Assembly (NCBI RefSeq): GCF_001544075.1
Contig: NZ_BCNT01000023.1
Span: forward strand, 1-45,348
Length of the DNA stretch: 45,348 nucleotides
Direction of reading: 5' to 3'
DNA from: Comamonas terrae
GTDB taxonomy: Bacteria; Pseudomonadota; Gammaproteobacteria; Burkholderiales; Burkholderiaceae_C
The translations under genes were made by a program, and so were the position numbers. Shown one piece after another: positions 1 to 7,525 of this stretch (the first letter of the stretch is position 1; each line of letters opens with the position of its first letter). The notes under the pieces are model-generated. The model saw only the letters and a list, made by a program, of their open reading frames with translations. It was not told where the DNA came from and searched no databases.

Positions 1-1
1 G

Positions 2-232
2 GTCGGCGGTGTGCTTGGCAGCGTCACCGGCGAGGGAGGATTGCTCGGCGGCATCTCCGGCGGCGGTCTGCTGGGCGGCGTCTCCGGCGAAGGAGGGCTG
101 CTCGGCAGCATCACCGGCGAAGGCGGCCTGCTGGGTTGTGTCACCGGAGAGGGTGGACTGCAGGGAGGACTCAATGGTGGCGCCGGTCTACTGGGCGGCT
201 TGCTAGGCCACTCGGGGGGCCTCCTGGGCGGC
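2..232 (+). repeat. Tandem ~30-bp coding repeats
   Basis: About seven copies of a 30-nt unit encode G-E-G-G-L-L-G-G-(I/V)-(S/T). One copy is 27 nt, and the last copies degenerate to GGLLGG. Copies differ at synonymous and conservative positions, so this is an aged in-frame array, not an assembly artefact. Confidence 0.8.
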
Positions 233-394
233 GTGCTGTGTGGCAATGCAGTAACCCCAACGGCTGCAGAAGCTGCAGTCGCAGAGCTGCAGCCGATTGC
301 CTCAGCCATCAGCAGCCAGTCGAGCAGCGCTGGAGATGTTGCCGTCAACACGCTGAACTTGGCCCAGCAGCTGCAGCATCACCAACTGATCTGA
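2..394 (+). CDS. Glycine-rich repeat protein, 3' end only
   Basis: The frame is open to the left edge, so the true start lies outside the window and about 130 C-terminal residues are visible. The first ~75 residues are near-perfect 10-residue repeats of the type GEGGLLGGVS, with Ser/Thr and small residues alternating at the last positions. After CGNAVTP comes a non-repetitive tail rich in Ala, Ser and Gln that ends in HHQLI. The repeats have no aspartates, so they are not RTX calcium-binding nonapeptides. They resemble low-complexity glycine-rich repeats annotated as collagen-like or surface proteins in Burkholderiales, but the strict Gly-X-Y collagen pattern is absent. The gene lies upstream of a lipoprotein gene and a type I secretion set; a structural or secreted role is inference only. 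Confidence 0.6.
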   Translation, partial: VGGVLGSVTGEGGLLGGISGGGLLGGVSGEGGLLGSITGEGGLLGCVTGEGGLQGGLNGGAGLLGGLLGHSGGLLGGVLCGNAVTPTAAEAAVAELQPIASAISSQSSSAGDVAVNTLNLAQQLQHHQLI

Positions 395-424
395 AGCACA
401 GCAGCCCCATGGCTGCATTAAAAA

Positions 425-461
425 CTCTGCCGGCACCTTCACAGGAAATGTGCCGGCAGAG
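425..461 (+). other. Perfect 12-bp inverted repeat (hairpin) before the lipoprotein gene
   Basis: CTCTGCCGGCAC at 425-436 pairs perfectly with GTGCCGGCAGAG at 450-461 around a 13-nt loop. No T-run follows on the plus strand, so it is not a classical terminator for the upstream gene, although a strong GC stem could slow RNA polymerase or protect the 3' end. It ends 3 nt before the AAGGAG of the next gene, so it could also affect translation initiation there. On the minus strand it would be followed by a short T-run. Confidence 0.6.
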
Positions 462-476
462 GCCAAGGAGAACCTT

Positions 477-992
477 ATGTATAAAAAACACCAGCTCTAT
501 GCCACTTTGCTGCTGACATCTGTTTTGGCGGCCTGCAGCACCTCATTTGGCAGCAGCTCAAAACATATAGAACACCACTATGCCTTTGGCCGCCCTGCCA
601 CCAGCATCGCCAGTGTGGCGCCAGTGGAAGTAAAACCACAGCGCGGTCAAAGCGGGCCGGAGAATGTGGCCCATATTGTTTACTTCGACTTTGACTCATA
701 CACCGTTCGTCCTGTCGACAGGGGGATTGTCGAAAGCCATGCGCAATGGTTGCGCAGCCATCCCGGACAATCGCTCATGCTCCAAGGGCATACCGATGTC
801 CGCGGGGGCAGCGAGTACAACCTGGCACTGGGCCAGAAGCGCGCGGAATCCGTGCGCAAGAGCCTGCAGATCCTGGGGGTCGACTCTTCAAAGGTCGAAG
901 CTGTGAGCTATGGCAAGGAAAGGCTGGCAGATCCTGGAACAAGCGAAGCTGCACACCAGCGCAATCGACGCGTGGAGTTCGAGTACCGCTGA
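477..992 (+). CDS. Pal-like OmpA-family lipoprotein
   Basis: A 171-residue protein. The ATG at 477 is chosen because AAGGAG lies at 465-470 with a 6-nt spacer and because it puts a lipoprotein signal at the N-terminus: a basic start (MYKK), a hydrophobic stretch and the lipobox L-A-A-C with Cys20. An upstream in-frame GTG at 450 lies in a hairpin and would bury the signal. From about residue 68 there is an OmpA C-terminal, peptidoglycan-binding domain: VYFDFDSYTVR, LQGHTDVRGGSEYN, LGQKRAESV and NRRVEFEYR are the classic Pal/OmpA motifs. It should sit in the outer membrane and bind peptidoglycan non-covalently. Because it is next to a Mur-ligase-like gene and a secretion operon, and not tol genes, it is probably a paralogue and not the housekeeping Pal. 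Confidence 0.88.
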   Translation: MYKKHQLYATLLLTSVLAACSTSFGSSSKHIEHHYAFGRPATSIASVAPVEVKPQRGQSGPENVAHIVYFDFDSYTVRPVDRGIVESHAQWLRSHPGQSLMLQGHTDVRGGSEYNLALGQKRAESVRKSLQILGVDSSKVEAVSYGKERLADPGTSEAAHQRNRRVEFEYR

Positions 993-1030
993 AGCAAAAG
1001 CTCTTGCCATCTGCATACGGCCAGATCGCC

Positions 1031-4000
1031 ATGGCAGAACCGATCTTCGAGTTGCGAGCCCACAGCAGTGCGACGGCTCCGAGCAACAAAAAGATCGGTC
1101 CCTGCTCCAGCGATACCGAGATTGCGCTGTCTCAGCAGCTGTGCCGGTGTCGTCGATATCTGGAGCAGCATCTTGTGCTCTTGCCAGAGCCATATCCTGG
1201 CTGCATCCTGTTTTTCACCGTGGCTGCACAGGGGCAGCAGGCTTGCGTTTTCTATGTCCGCGCAGCTACTCTGGAAGCTGCATGGAGAGAAGGCGCAACA
1301 AGAGTTCGCCAGTGGGCTTGGGCGCGCAAACAAAGCAAGGTGGAACTTCGGGTTGACTGGGTCCTGAATATCGCCTCACTGCCAAATTCAGATTTCCTCA
1401 GACTCCCTCCGGACCCCACCCAAAACTGGGCATTGGCAGATACAGAGCTGGAGCATGCTCGACTTGTGTTGCAGCAACTCTCCAATGAGGCCAATGAAAC
1501 GCTGTCCGGGTTCCAAGACAAGTCATCCCCAGAGTCGCTCACGAAATCCAGCGCTCTTCTACTGGGCCTGCAAGGTGTCTTCATAGGAGGCAAAGAAGCA
1601 GCAACTGCTGTTCCTCGGATGCATCCCCTGTTTGAAGGTGTCCAGCAATCCCCGATATTGCCAGAGGCCCTTCTACGCTCCACGAGCAGATTGCTGCTCA
1701 GCCACCAGCGCCCAGATGGGGATTGGCCGTGCAACCGGTGTCTTGCGGATCACCTGGGACTGACATACACGCTGCTGCTCATACAACGCTACACAAAGCA
1801 GGCAGACTTGAGCACCGCCATCCACCGCGCTTTCAAGCACCTTGAAGAAAAGCTGCAATACCTGCCACATGACCATGAACACTTGTCCCTGGCCATGCTG
1901 GTGATGGTCCGCCATGCCCATCAACTACATTTCGCGGAAACAGTGAAAGCCGAGGGAGAGAAAGACAGCTTGCATGCCTCCATGGAAAGAGTGGCATCAA
2001 GCTTGCTCCCCTTCGCTGACTCTTCCCGGCCTGACGAGAGAGCCTGGTCCAGCCTGGCACTGAGCGCCTTCATGCGGTGCAATGCAGGCATAGGGTTTCG
2101 CACTGCTCCGGGAACCCTCTTTGGGTCTCCATTTCAACAAGACTTTTTCATAGAGCATTTTTGCCAGCAACATCAGGCCGGCCGTTTGTTGCATGTGCAT
2201 TGGCTGCCAGCGGCCGTCATAGAAAGTGTTCTATTGGGTTTGGATTCCCCACCACGCTTCATCGGACCACCAAGCGACAGGTCGGGAAGCCTGCGAGAAA
2301 TCCTCCAGGCCCTCAGCCATCGCATGGTTTTTCCGGAGCAAGCCATCTACCTTTCCCCGACCGCGCGTTCACAGGCCGCCTTTTTCCATGGAGGCGGCCA
2401 CGATGAACTACTGGCCGACGCACGCACATCGGCCTATCTGCTCATGACAGCCCTTGCTGCACTGGAACTGCAACGCGCCCGGGCAAAGCCATCGAGAAGT
2501 TTTCCAGGGCCGGACGTCCAGGAGTTCTCACACAGGACAGATGAACGCGCTCTAGATCAAAGCATGGATCGTATGCATCGCTCGGCGATGATGGCTCCTT
2601 CTCATGCCTCGACGCAATCCGAATCCCCCGGAATTTCGCGAATTTACCAAACGAGCCCCCCTATGAGCTGGGACAGTTCCACCTTGGCCCACATCACGGG
2701 TGGCACCTGGTTCAACTTGCACCAGCAAGCGCTTCTTTGCTCAGGCCTGGATATCAACCGCCTGCACCATCTGCCCGGCTCAGCAGTGCTTGTACGGCGT
2801 GCAGGTATTTCCATTGGCATCCCCCCGGCTGCCTTGCAGACGCTGCAGGCTGCTGCATTGATCAGCAATCAGCCCCATGGCCTGTCGGGCTATGGCGTGC
2901 CAGTCCTCTATGTACCCCGTATCGACAAGGGCTTGCGCAGTTGGGCCCAAGCCTCGCGGCTCCGAATCAAGGCACCGGTCGTGGCAGCCACCGGATGCGC
3001 GGGAAAAACTTCCATCCTGAGCATGCTGCGCCACAGTTTGCAAGGCATGGAAGATCCACGTGCAGATGCGTTGCTGGCACAGGATGCCCCCATTCAAATG
3101 ATTAACTGGAGCGAAGCAGCACCATGTGCATTGATTGAACTGCCTCTATCCACTTTGCTTGATGAGTTGCCCTGGATCCAGCCCGATATCGTCGTTATCT
3201 CCAATCTGGATTTCATAGAAAACCACAAACAAATAAATCTTACGAAAGAAAAAGATTTACTCCTACACAAAAAGAAACGAAATTATTTGATAGAAAAAAT
3301 CATCAAATCGCTCAGGCAGGGCTCCACATTGGTTATCGATTCCAAGCTGGGAGCCCAGCCATGCATCGTTCAGGCTGCAGTTGATGCCGAAATTCGGCTT
3401 TCCACGTTTGGACGCGGTTCCGGCGCGCATATACGTGAACTGTCTTACCGCCAGGGGAGCTGGGAAATATCGACAGGCAAAGGTAATCTACAGCTCAGGC
3501 TGCAATCCGACGGACATCACATGGCACAGAACGCGCAAGCAGTTTTGGCCACTTTGCAAAGCCTCGGAAAAAATCTGGAAGGAGTGCAGGAGTTGCTGCA
3601 AGACTGGCAACCTTTGCAAGGTACGGGACAGCCTCAATTGCTATCCAATGGCGTACGGCTTCTGGACCACAGCCAAAGCAGTCATATCGTTTCCATGCAA
3701 GCAGCATTCACCCAGTTGCAAGCGCATGCTCCGCTCAGCGGCCACAGGGTGATCGCACTAGCAGGCATACAGGCTGTTGCAAATGATCTGGAATCTTCCC
3801 AGCTCCTGCTTGAACCATTGATCCGGTCAACCCAGGCAAAGCATGTACTGCTCTACGGTGAACCCCTGCGTCGACTGGCCTCTGCGCTGTATGACTTGCC
3901 ACAGGTCTACTGGTATGACGATTTGAACCGCCTGGTTGACTTCCTGCTGAGAACAACTCGTGCTGGCGACACCGTCCTATTGGCCGGCCGTACCGCTACC

Positions 4001-4054
4001 AATCTTGCAATTGCAGCCGATGCTTTGCGAGAAAACGGGCAAGAAATAGCTTGA
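1031..4054 (+). CDS. Large protein: toroid-like N-half plus MurF-like Mur-ligase C-half
   Basis: A 1007-residue protein. The start at 1031 follows the stop of the lipoprotein gene by 38 nt; the frame stays open upstream only by overlapping that gene. Its SD is weak. The C-terminal half (about 555-1007) reads like a Mur ligase: a MurF-type N-domain stretch (GLDINRLHHLPGSAVLV), a P-loop A-T-G-C-A-G-K-T with Lys659, an E-N-H plus later lysine-rich segment where Mur ligases have E-x-H...AK, then GHHMAQNAQAVLA and a C-terminal domain ending GDTVLLAGRTATNLA, comparable to the MurF GDVVLVKGS region. The N-terminal half (about 215-480) has QRPDGDWP and LADHLGLTYTLLLIQRY, and later a DELLADARTSAYLLMTALAALE helix. 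These recall QW-type repeats of alpha-alpha toroid (terpenoid cyclase-like) proteins. Mur ligases join an amino acid or peptide to a carboxylate using ATP; the substrate here is unknown. The toroid call is weaker than the Mur call. Confidence 0.65.
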   Translation: MAEPIFELRAHSSATAPSNKKIGPCSSDTEIALSQQLCRCRRYLEQHLVLLPEPYPGCILFFTVAAQGQQACVFYVRAATLEAAWREGATRVRQWAWARKQSKVELRVDWVLNIASLPNSDFLRLPPDPTQNWALADTELEHARLVLQQLSNEANETLSGFQDKSSPESLTKSSALLLGLQGVFIGGKEAATAVPRMHPLFEGVQQSPILPEALLRSTSRLLLSHQRPDGDWPCNRCLADHLGLTYTLLLIQRYTKQADLSTAIHRAFKHLEEKLQYLPHDHEHLSLAMLVMVRHAHQLHFAETVKAEGEKDSLHASMERVASSLLPFADSSRPDERAWSSLALSAFMRCNAGIGFRTAPGTLFGSPFQQDFFIEHFCQQHQAGRLLHVHWLPAAVIESVLLGLDSPPRFIGPPSDRSGSLREILQALSHRMVFPEQAIYLSPTARSQAAFFHGGGHDELLADARTSAYLLMTALAALELQRARAKPSRSFPGPDVQEFSHRTDERALDQSMDRMHRSAMMAPSHASTQSESPGISRIYQTSPPMSWDSSTLAHITGGTWFNLHQQALLCSGLDINRLHHLPGSAVLVRRAGISIGIPPAALQTLQAAALISNQPHGLSGYGVPVLYVPRIDKGLRSWAQASRLRIKAPVVAATGCAGKTSILSMLRHSLQGMEDPRADALLAQDAPIQMINWSEAAPCALIELPLSTLLDELPWIQPDIVVISNLDFIENHKQINLTKEKDLLLHKKKRNYLIEKIIKSLRQGSTLVIDSKLGAQPCIVQAAVDAEIRLSTFGRGSGAHIRELSYRQGSWEISTGKGNLQLRLQSDGHHMAQNAQAVLATLQSLGKNLEGVQELLQDWQPLQGTGQPQLLSNGVRLLDHSQSSHIVSMQAAFTQLQAHAPLSGHRVIALAGIQAVANDLESSQLLLEPLIRSTQAKHVLLYGEPLRRLASALYDLPQVYWYDDLNRLVDFLLRTTRAGDTVLLAGRTATNLAIAADALRENGQEIA

Positions 4055-4334
4055 ATATAGATCCAATTAAGTAATTAATTAATCATATTTCATAGAAACA
4101 AGCTATCAACATAGAAATATAACTTCAGGTTGCTGTGAGCATTAGTAAAAACACCAGTGCAGATATATCTAAATTTACCCCGACAGCAGTAATTTCTATC
4201 AACTCATGTGCATTGATAAATTTTTGAAAAAGTTAAAAAACTTGTGCTATCTCATAGATCGGCAAATATGTTGATACATTAGAGGAAACAAAAAGCTACT
4301 TTCCCATTAACGGAAATTAATACGGTTCGAGACA
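4055..4334. other. AT-rich 280-bp gap before the secretion operon
   Basis: This gap is strikingly AT-rich compared with both flanks and contains long A/T runs. A weak sigma-70-like candidate is TTGAAA at 4224-4229 with TATCTC at 4248-4253 (18-nt spacer), and a short AAGTT/AACTT inverted repeat overlaps the spacer (4230-4243). No T-tailed GC hairpin is seen, so termination of the upstream gene is not obvious. The composition would suit an H-NS/MvaT-type silenced promoter region, but that is inference. Confidence 0.4.
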
Positions 4335-6170
4335 ATGATTCGATATCTGCTTCCCCATCAGCTGGCATCAGCCACTGCAAATCCGGCGGCAGCAGAAGCA
4401 GCCCCCTCCTATTCCAACGCCATTGCAGATTCTTTCCGCAAGGCAACATTGCAACTACGCCAAGCTGCATGGTTATCACTGCCCATCAGCCTTTTGGGGC
4501 TGCTGCCCTCCATCTTTTTGTTACAAGTTTATAACCGTGTCATTGCACGCGGCGGCACGGCCACCCTGATTGCCATGGTTGCAGGCGTGTTGTGCTTTCT
4601 GAGCCTGGAATGGTGGCTGCGCCGCAAGCGTGCCCGGACACTGCGCGAAGCCGGCGCCATGCTTGATCGCGATGTATCGCAGGCACTGATGAATGCCATG
4701 CTCCGCCACCCGCTGGCCACGCTGGAGCAAAGGCCTTCCAGCCAGTGGCTGCAGCTGTTTCGGGATGTCAGTTCCATGCGCTCGGGCATGTCGGGGGGGC
4801 TCGCCACCTCCGTTCTCGACCTTCCCATGGCTTTGCTGGCCTTGATTGTCATCGGCATCATTGCCTGGCCCGTTCTTCCCGTGATCCTGGTTGCCATGGT
4901 CGTCCTGGGCGTGCTGGCTTGGTGGTGGGCGGATGAAGTACGCAGCGGACGCGTGGAGGAAGTAGCGCAGGCTCGTATGCTGGACCGCAGCACTGCCGAG
5001 ATCTGCAACGCGCGAGGCACGCTCAAGGTTCTGGGCTACGACACCGCAGCCAAACAATCATGGCAAGCAGGCTACGACCAGTGGCTGGCCGAAAGCTTTC
5101 GCAAGAATGGCGAAATGGAAGATGCCCGGGAAACCAGCCATGTGCTGCTCACGCTTTTTTCCATTTCGGTCATCACAATGGGCGCCATCGCCATCAATGC
5201 GCAATGGATGAGCATAGGCAGCCTGATGGCCGTCAACCTGCTGTCGAGCAAGGCGCTGGGCCCCATTGCCCAGCTTGCGGGCAACTGGCGATCCATGGCG
5301 CGCGCCAACGAGGCCACCGAGCGCCTGCAGGCAGTTCTGGAAGAGCCCCTGGAAACAGCAGCACAGACCGTGGAGCTGCCACGTCCACGCGGACTGTTCC
5401 ACCTCGATCAGGTCAGCTTTCAGTACCCTTCAGGCCATGCCTCGCTGGAACAGGTTTCACTGGAAATCGGCCCCGGTGGCCTGCATGCAATTGTGGGACG
5501 CAATGGCGCGGGCAAATCCACACTGGCCAAGCTGCTGGCCGGGCTTTACCAACCGACCCAGGGCCGTATTTTCATTGACGAATACGACATGGCCCAGTTT
5601 CCACGCAGCGACCTGGGCCGCTGGATTGGCTGCCTAGCCCAGCAGGTTTACTGGTTCAGTGGCCCCATCGTCGACTCCCTTCGGATGGTCAATCCCGAAG
5701 CCGACGACAACAAGATCATCACGGCATGCCATCTGTCCGGAGCCCATGGCTTCATCAGTCGCCTGCCCAACGGTTATCAGACGGTGCTGGGAGAAGGCGG
5801 TACCGGTCTCTCCGCAGGCGAGCTGCGCAAACTGGCCCTGGCCCAGCTCTTCCTGCGCAATCCTTCCGTCCTGATTCTTGACGAGCCCAGCAACGATCTC
5901 GATTTCGAAAGCGAGACCTCACTGCTGCAGACCTTGAAGCATATTTCGCTCAAGCACACCGTCATCGTAGTCACGCATTCCGTGCGTGTGGCTTCGCTGG
6001 CACAACACATCTACCACGTGCGAGGAGATGGCAGCGTGGAGCACGGTTCGCCCAAACAACTGCTCCCCGAGCTATTCGGTACACCTCGCGAGCCGGCGCC
6101 CTCACCTGCAGAAACAGGTGCCGGAACAACCGAACAGGACAACTCCCAGGTGCAGGAGCTCGCATCATGA
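4335..6170 (+). CDS. Type I secretion ABC transporter (permease-ATPase fusion)
   Basis: A 611-residue ABC exporter of the PrtD/HlyB-like type I secretion group. An N-terminal membrane domain begins near residue 40 (LPISLLGLLPSIFLLQVYNRV, typical of T1SS permeases) and continues to about 310. The C-terminal ATPase has Walker A GRNGAGKS at 388-395, an LSAGE signature at 492-496 (for LSGGQ), Walker B LILDEP near 512-518 and the H-loop VVTHS. No C39 peptidase domain precedes the membrane domain, so a double-glycine leader peptidase function is not expected. The inner-membrane protein would power export with the HlyD-like and TolC-like proteins encoded downstream. Its stop overlaps the next start by ATGA. 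The ATG at 4335 has a poor SD. The substrate is not evident in the window. Confidence 0.9.
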   Translation: MIRYLLPHQLASATANPAAAEAAPSYSNAIADSFRKATLQLRQAAWLSLPISLLGLLPSIFLLQVYNRVIARGGTATLIAMVAGVLCFLSLEWWLRRKRARTLREAGAMLDRDVSQALMNAMLRHPLATLEQRPSSQWLQLFRDVSSMRSGMSGGLATSVLDLPMALLALIVIGIIAWPVLPVILVAMVVLGVLAWWWADEVRSGRVEEVAQARMLDRSTAEICNARGTLKVLGYDTAAKQSWQAGYDQWLAESFRKNGEMEDARETSHVLLTLFSISVITMGAIAINAQWMSIGSLMAVNLLSSKALGPIAQLAGNWRSMARANEATERLQAVLEEPLETAAQTVELPRPRGLFHLDQVSFQYPSGHASLEQVSLEIGPGGLHAIVGRNGAGKSTLAKLLAGLYQPTQGRIFIDEYDMAQFPRSDLGRWIGCLAQQVYWFSGPIVDSLRMVNPEADDNKIITACHLSGAHGFISRLPNGYQTVLGEGGTGLSAGELRKLALAQLFLRNPSVLILDEPSNDLDFESETSLLQTLKHISLKHTVIVVTHSVRVASLAQHIYHVRGDGSVEHGSPKQLLPELFGTPREPAPSPAETGAGTTEQDNSQVQELAS

Positions 6171-7525
6171 GGGCCCGACGCGAAGACGATCTGCCCCTGG
6201 TGCTGCGCCAGTCCCGAACGGCTGAAGCCACCGATGTACAGCCCGCCGTACCGCAAGCTGAGGCGGATGGCACCCAGGCAGCCCGCAAACGCAAGCTGGT
6301 CGTGGGAGCCCTTGCCATCCTGGTGCTCGTAGGCCTTTTCTATCCCGTGGAAAACGTGGTGGTCGCCAGCGGCCAGGTCATTCCTTCCGATCGCGTGCAA
6401 ACGGTACAGCACCTGGAAGGAGGTATCGTCACCGCAGTTCATGTCCGCGAAGGCCAGACCGTTACGCAGGGGCAGCCGTTGCTGGAGATCGACCTGGGCG
6501 GCAACAGTCTCAACCTTGAACAGTTGACAGCCCGCATGGCGACTGCCCAGGCGGTCAAGACGCGCCTGATGGCGGAGAGCCAGGGAAAACAGCTCAAGGC
6601 CAGCGACTTTCCGAAGGAGCTCGAGCCCAGGATCGTGCAGGCGGAAATGGGTGCTTTTGCCTCCCGCACACTGGAACATCAGGGCAGCATGGCATCCGCA
6701 CAGGCCCAGCAACTGCAGGCACGCGGCGATGTTGCGCAGATCCAGGCCCGCATTCAGGGCCTGGAAACCAGCCTTCGTTTGCATCAGGAAGAAGCCGCCA
6801 TCTCCAAGCAATTGGCTGCCGAGCAGCTCATTGGTCAGCTGGAAGTCATTGACAAGCAGCGCGCCCTCGAACAGGTGCGTACCGAGCTGGCGGCTGCACG
6901 CCAGACCCTGGTAAGCAACCGGGCGAAGGTCGAGCAGGCCGAAGCCAAGCTGCTGGAGACCCAGGGTGCGTTCCGCCGCAGAGCCTCCGAGGAACTGGCC
7001 CAGACCGAGCGCGAGCTGCTCAGCCTGTCGGAGGACCTTTCCCGTGCCCAGAGCCAGCGTACGCGTACCGCGGTGCTTGCCCCGACGGAAGGCGTGGTCA
7101 AGGGGCTGCGCAGCTCGGGTGCCGGCTGGGTGGTTAAGCCTGGCGAACCCATCATGGAGATCGTTCCCGACAAGGACGAAGTCATCGTCGAAGCCCGCCT
7201 GAGTCCCGCTGACCGCGGCTACGTGCGGCTTGGCCAGGCGACCAAGGTCAAGATCACAGCCTACGATTTCCTGCGCTACGGCTCCGTGCCGGGCCAGGTC
7301 ACGCTGGTGGCACCGGACGCGGACCGGGATCCCAACCAGCCCGAATCCCTTTCCTATTTCCGTATCCAGGCCAGCTTGCAGCAGCCCTGGGTCGGCCGCA
7401 CCGACAACCGCATCACGACCGGCATGCAGGCCGAGCTGGATCTGCTGCTGGGCCGTGAACCCTTCATCTGGTATCTGCTGCGGCCCGTGCTGCGCATCCA
7501 GAGCGAAGCCTTCAGGGAGCCATGA
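6167..7525 (+). CDS. HlyD-family membrane fusion (adaptor) protein of T1SS
   Basis: A 452-residue periplasmic adaptor. A cytoplasmic N-terminal tail of about 43 residues is followed by one membrane helix (LVVGALAILVLVGLFYP) and then the hallmark lipoyl/barrel start (VVASGQVIPSDRVQTVQHLE, GGIVTAVHVREGQTVTQGQP). A long helical hairpin rich in Ala, Gln and Glu (about 120-310) precedes the second lipoyl half (VLAPTEGVVKGLR) and a beta-barrel domain ending FIWYLLRPVLRIQSEAFREP, which is the usual C-terminus of PrtE/HlyD-type adaptors. It bridges the ABC transporter and the outer-membrane channel. It starts inside the stop of the ABC gene (ATGA) and its own stop overlaps the next start, so the three genes are translationally coupled. 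Confidence 0.92.
   Translation: MRARREDDLPLVLRQSRTAEATDVQPAVPQAEADGTQAARKRKLVVGALAILVLVGLFYPVENVVVASGQVIPSDRVQTVQHLEGGIVTAVHVREGQTVTQGQPLLEIDLGGNSLNLEQLTARMATAQAVKTRLMAESQGKQLKASDFPKELEPRIVQAEMGAFASRTLEHQGSMASAQAQQLQARGDVAQIQARIQGLETSLRLHQEEAAISKQLAAEQLIGQLEVIDKQRALEQVRTELAAARQTLVSNRAKVEQAEAKLLETQGAFRRRASEELAQTERELLSLSEDLSRAQSQRTRTAVLAPTEGVVKGLRSSGAGWVVKPGEPIMEIVPDKDEVIVEARLSPADRGYVRLGQATKVKITAYDFLRYGSVPGQVTLVAPDADRDPNQPESLSYFRIQASLQQPWVGRTDNRITTGMQAELDLLLGREPFIWYLLRPVLRIQSEAFREP

Noticed and set aside
2..232. CRISPR array
   Set aside because: The repeats are contiguous, in frame and encode a regular glycine-rich peptide, with no spacers and no cas genes in the window.
2..394. RTX toxin or adhesin as the T1SS substrate
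   Set aside because: The repeats lack the aspartates of GGxGxDxUx. The protein is called only glycine-rich.
746..1030. N-terminal extension of the Mur-ligase-like protein inside the OmpA lipoprotein gene
   Set aside because: The overlap would exceed 240 nt. The residues are Arg/Pro-rich and look out-of-frame, and an ATG just after the lipoprotein stop is available.
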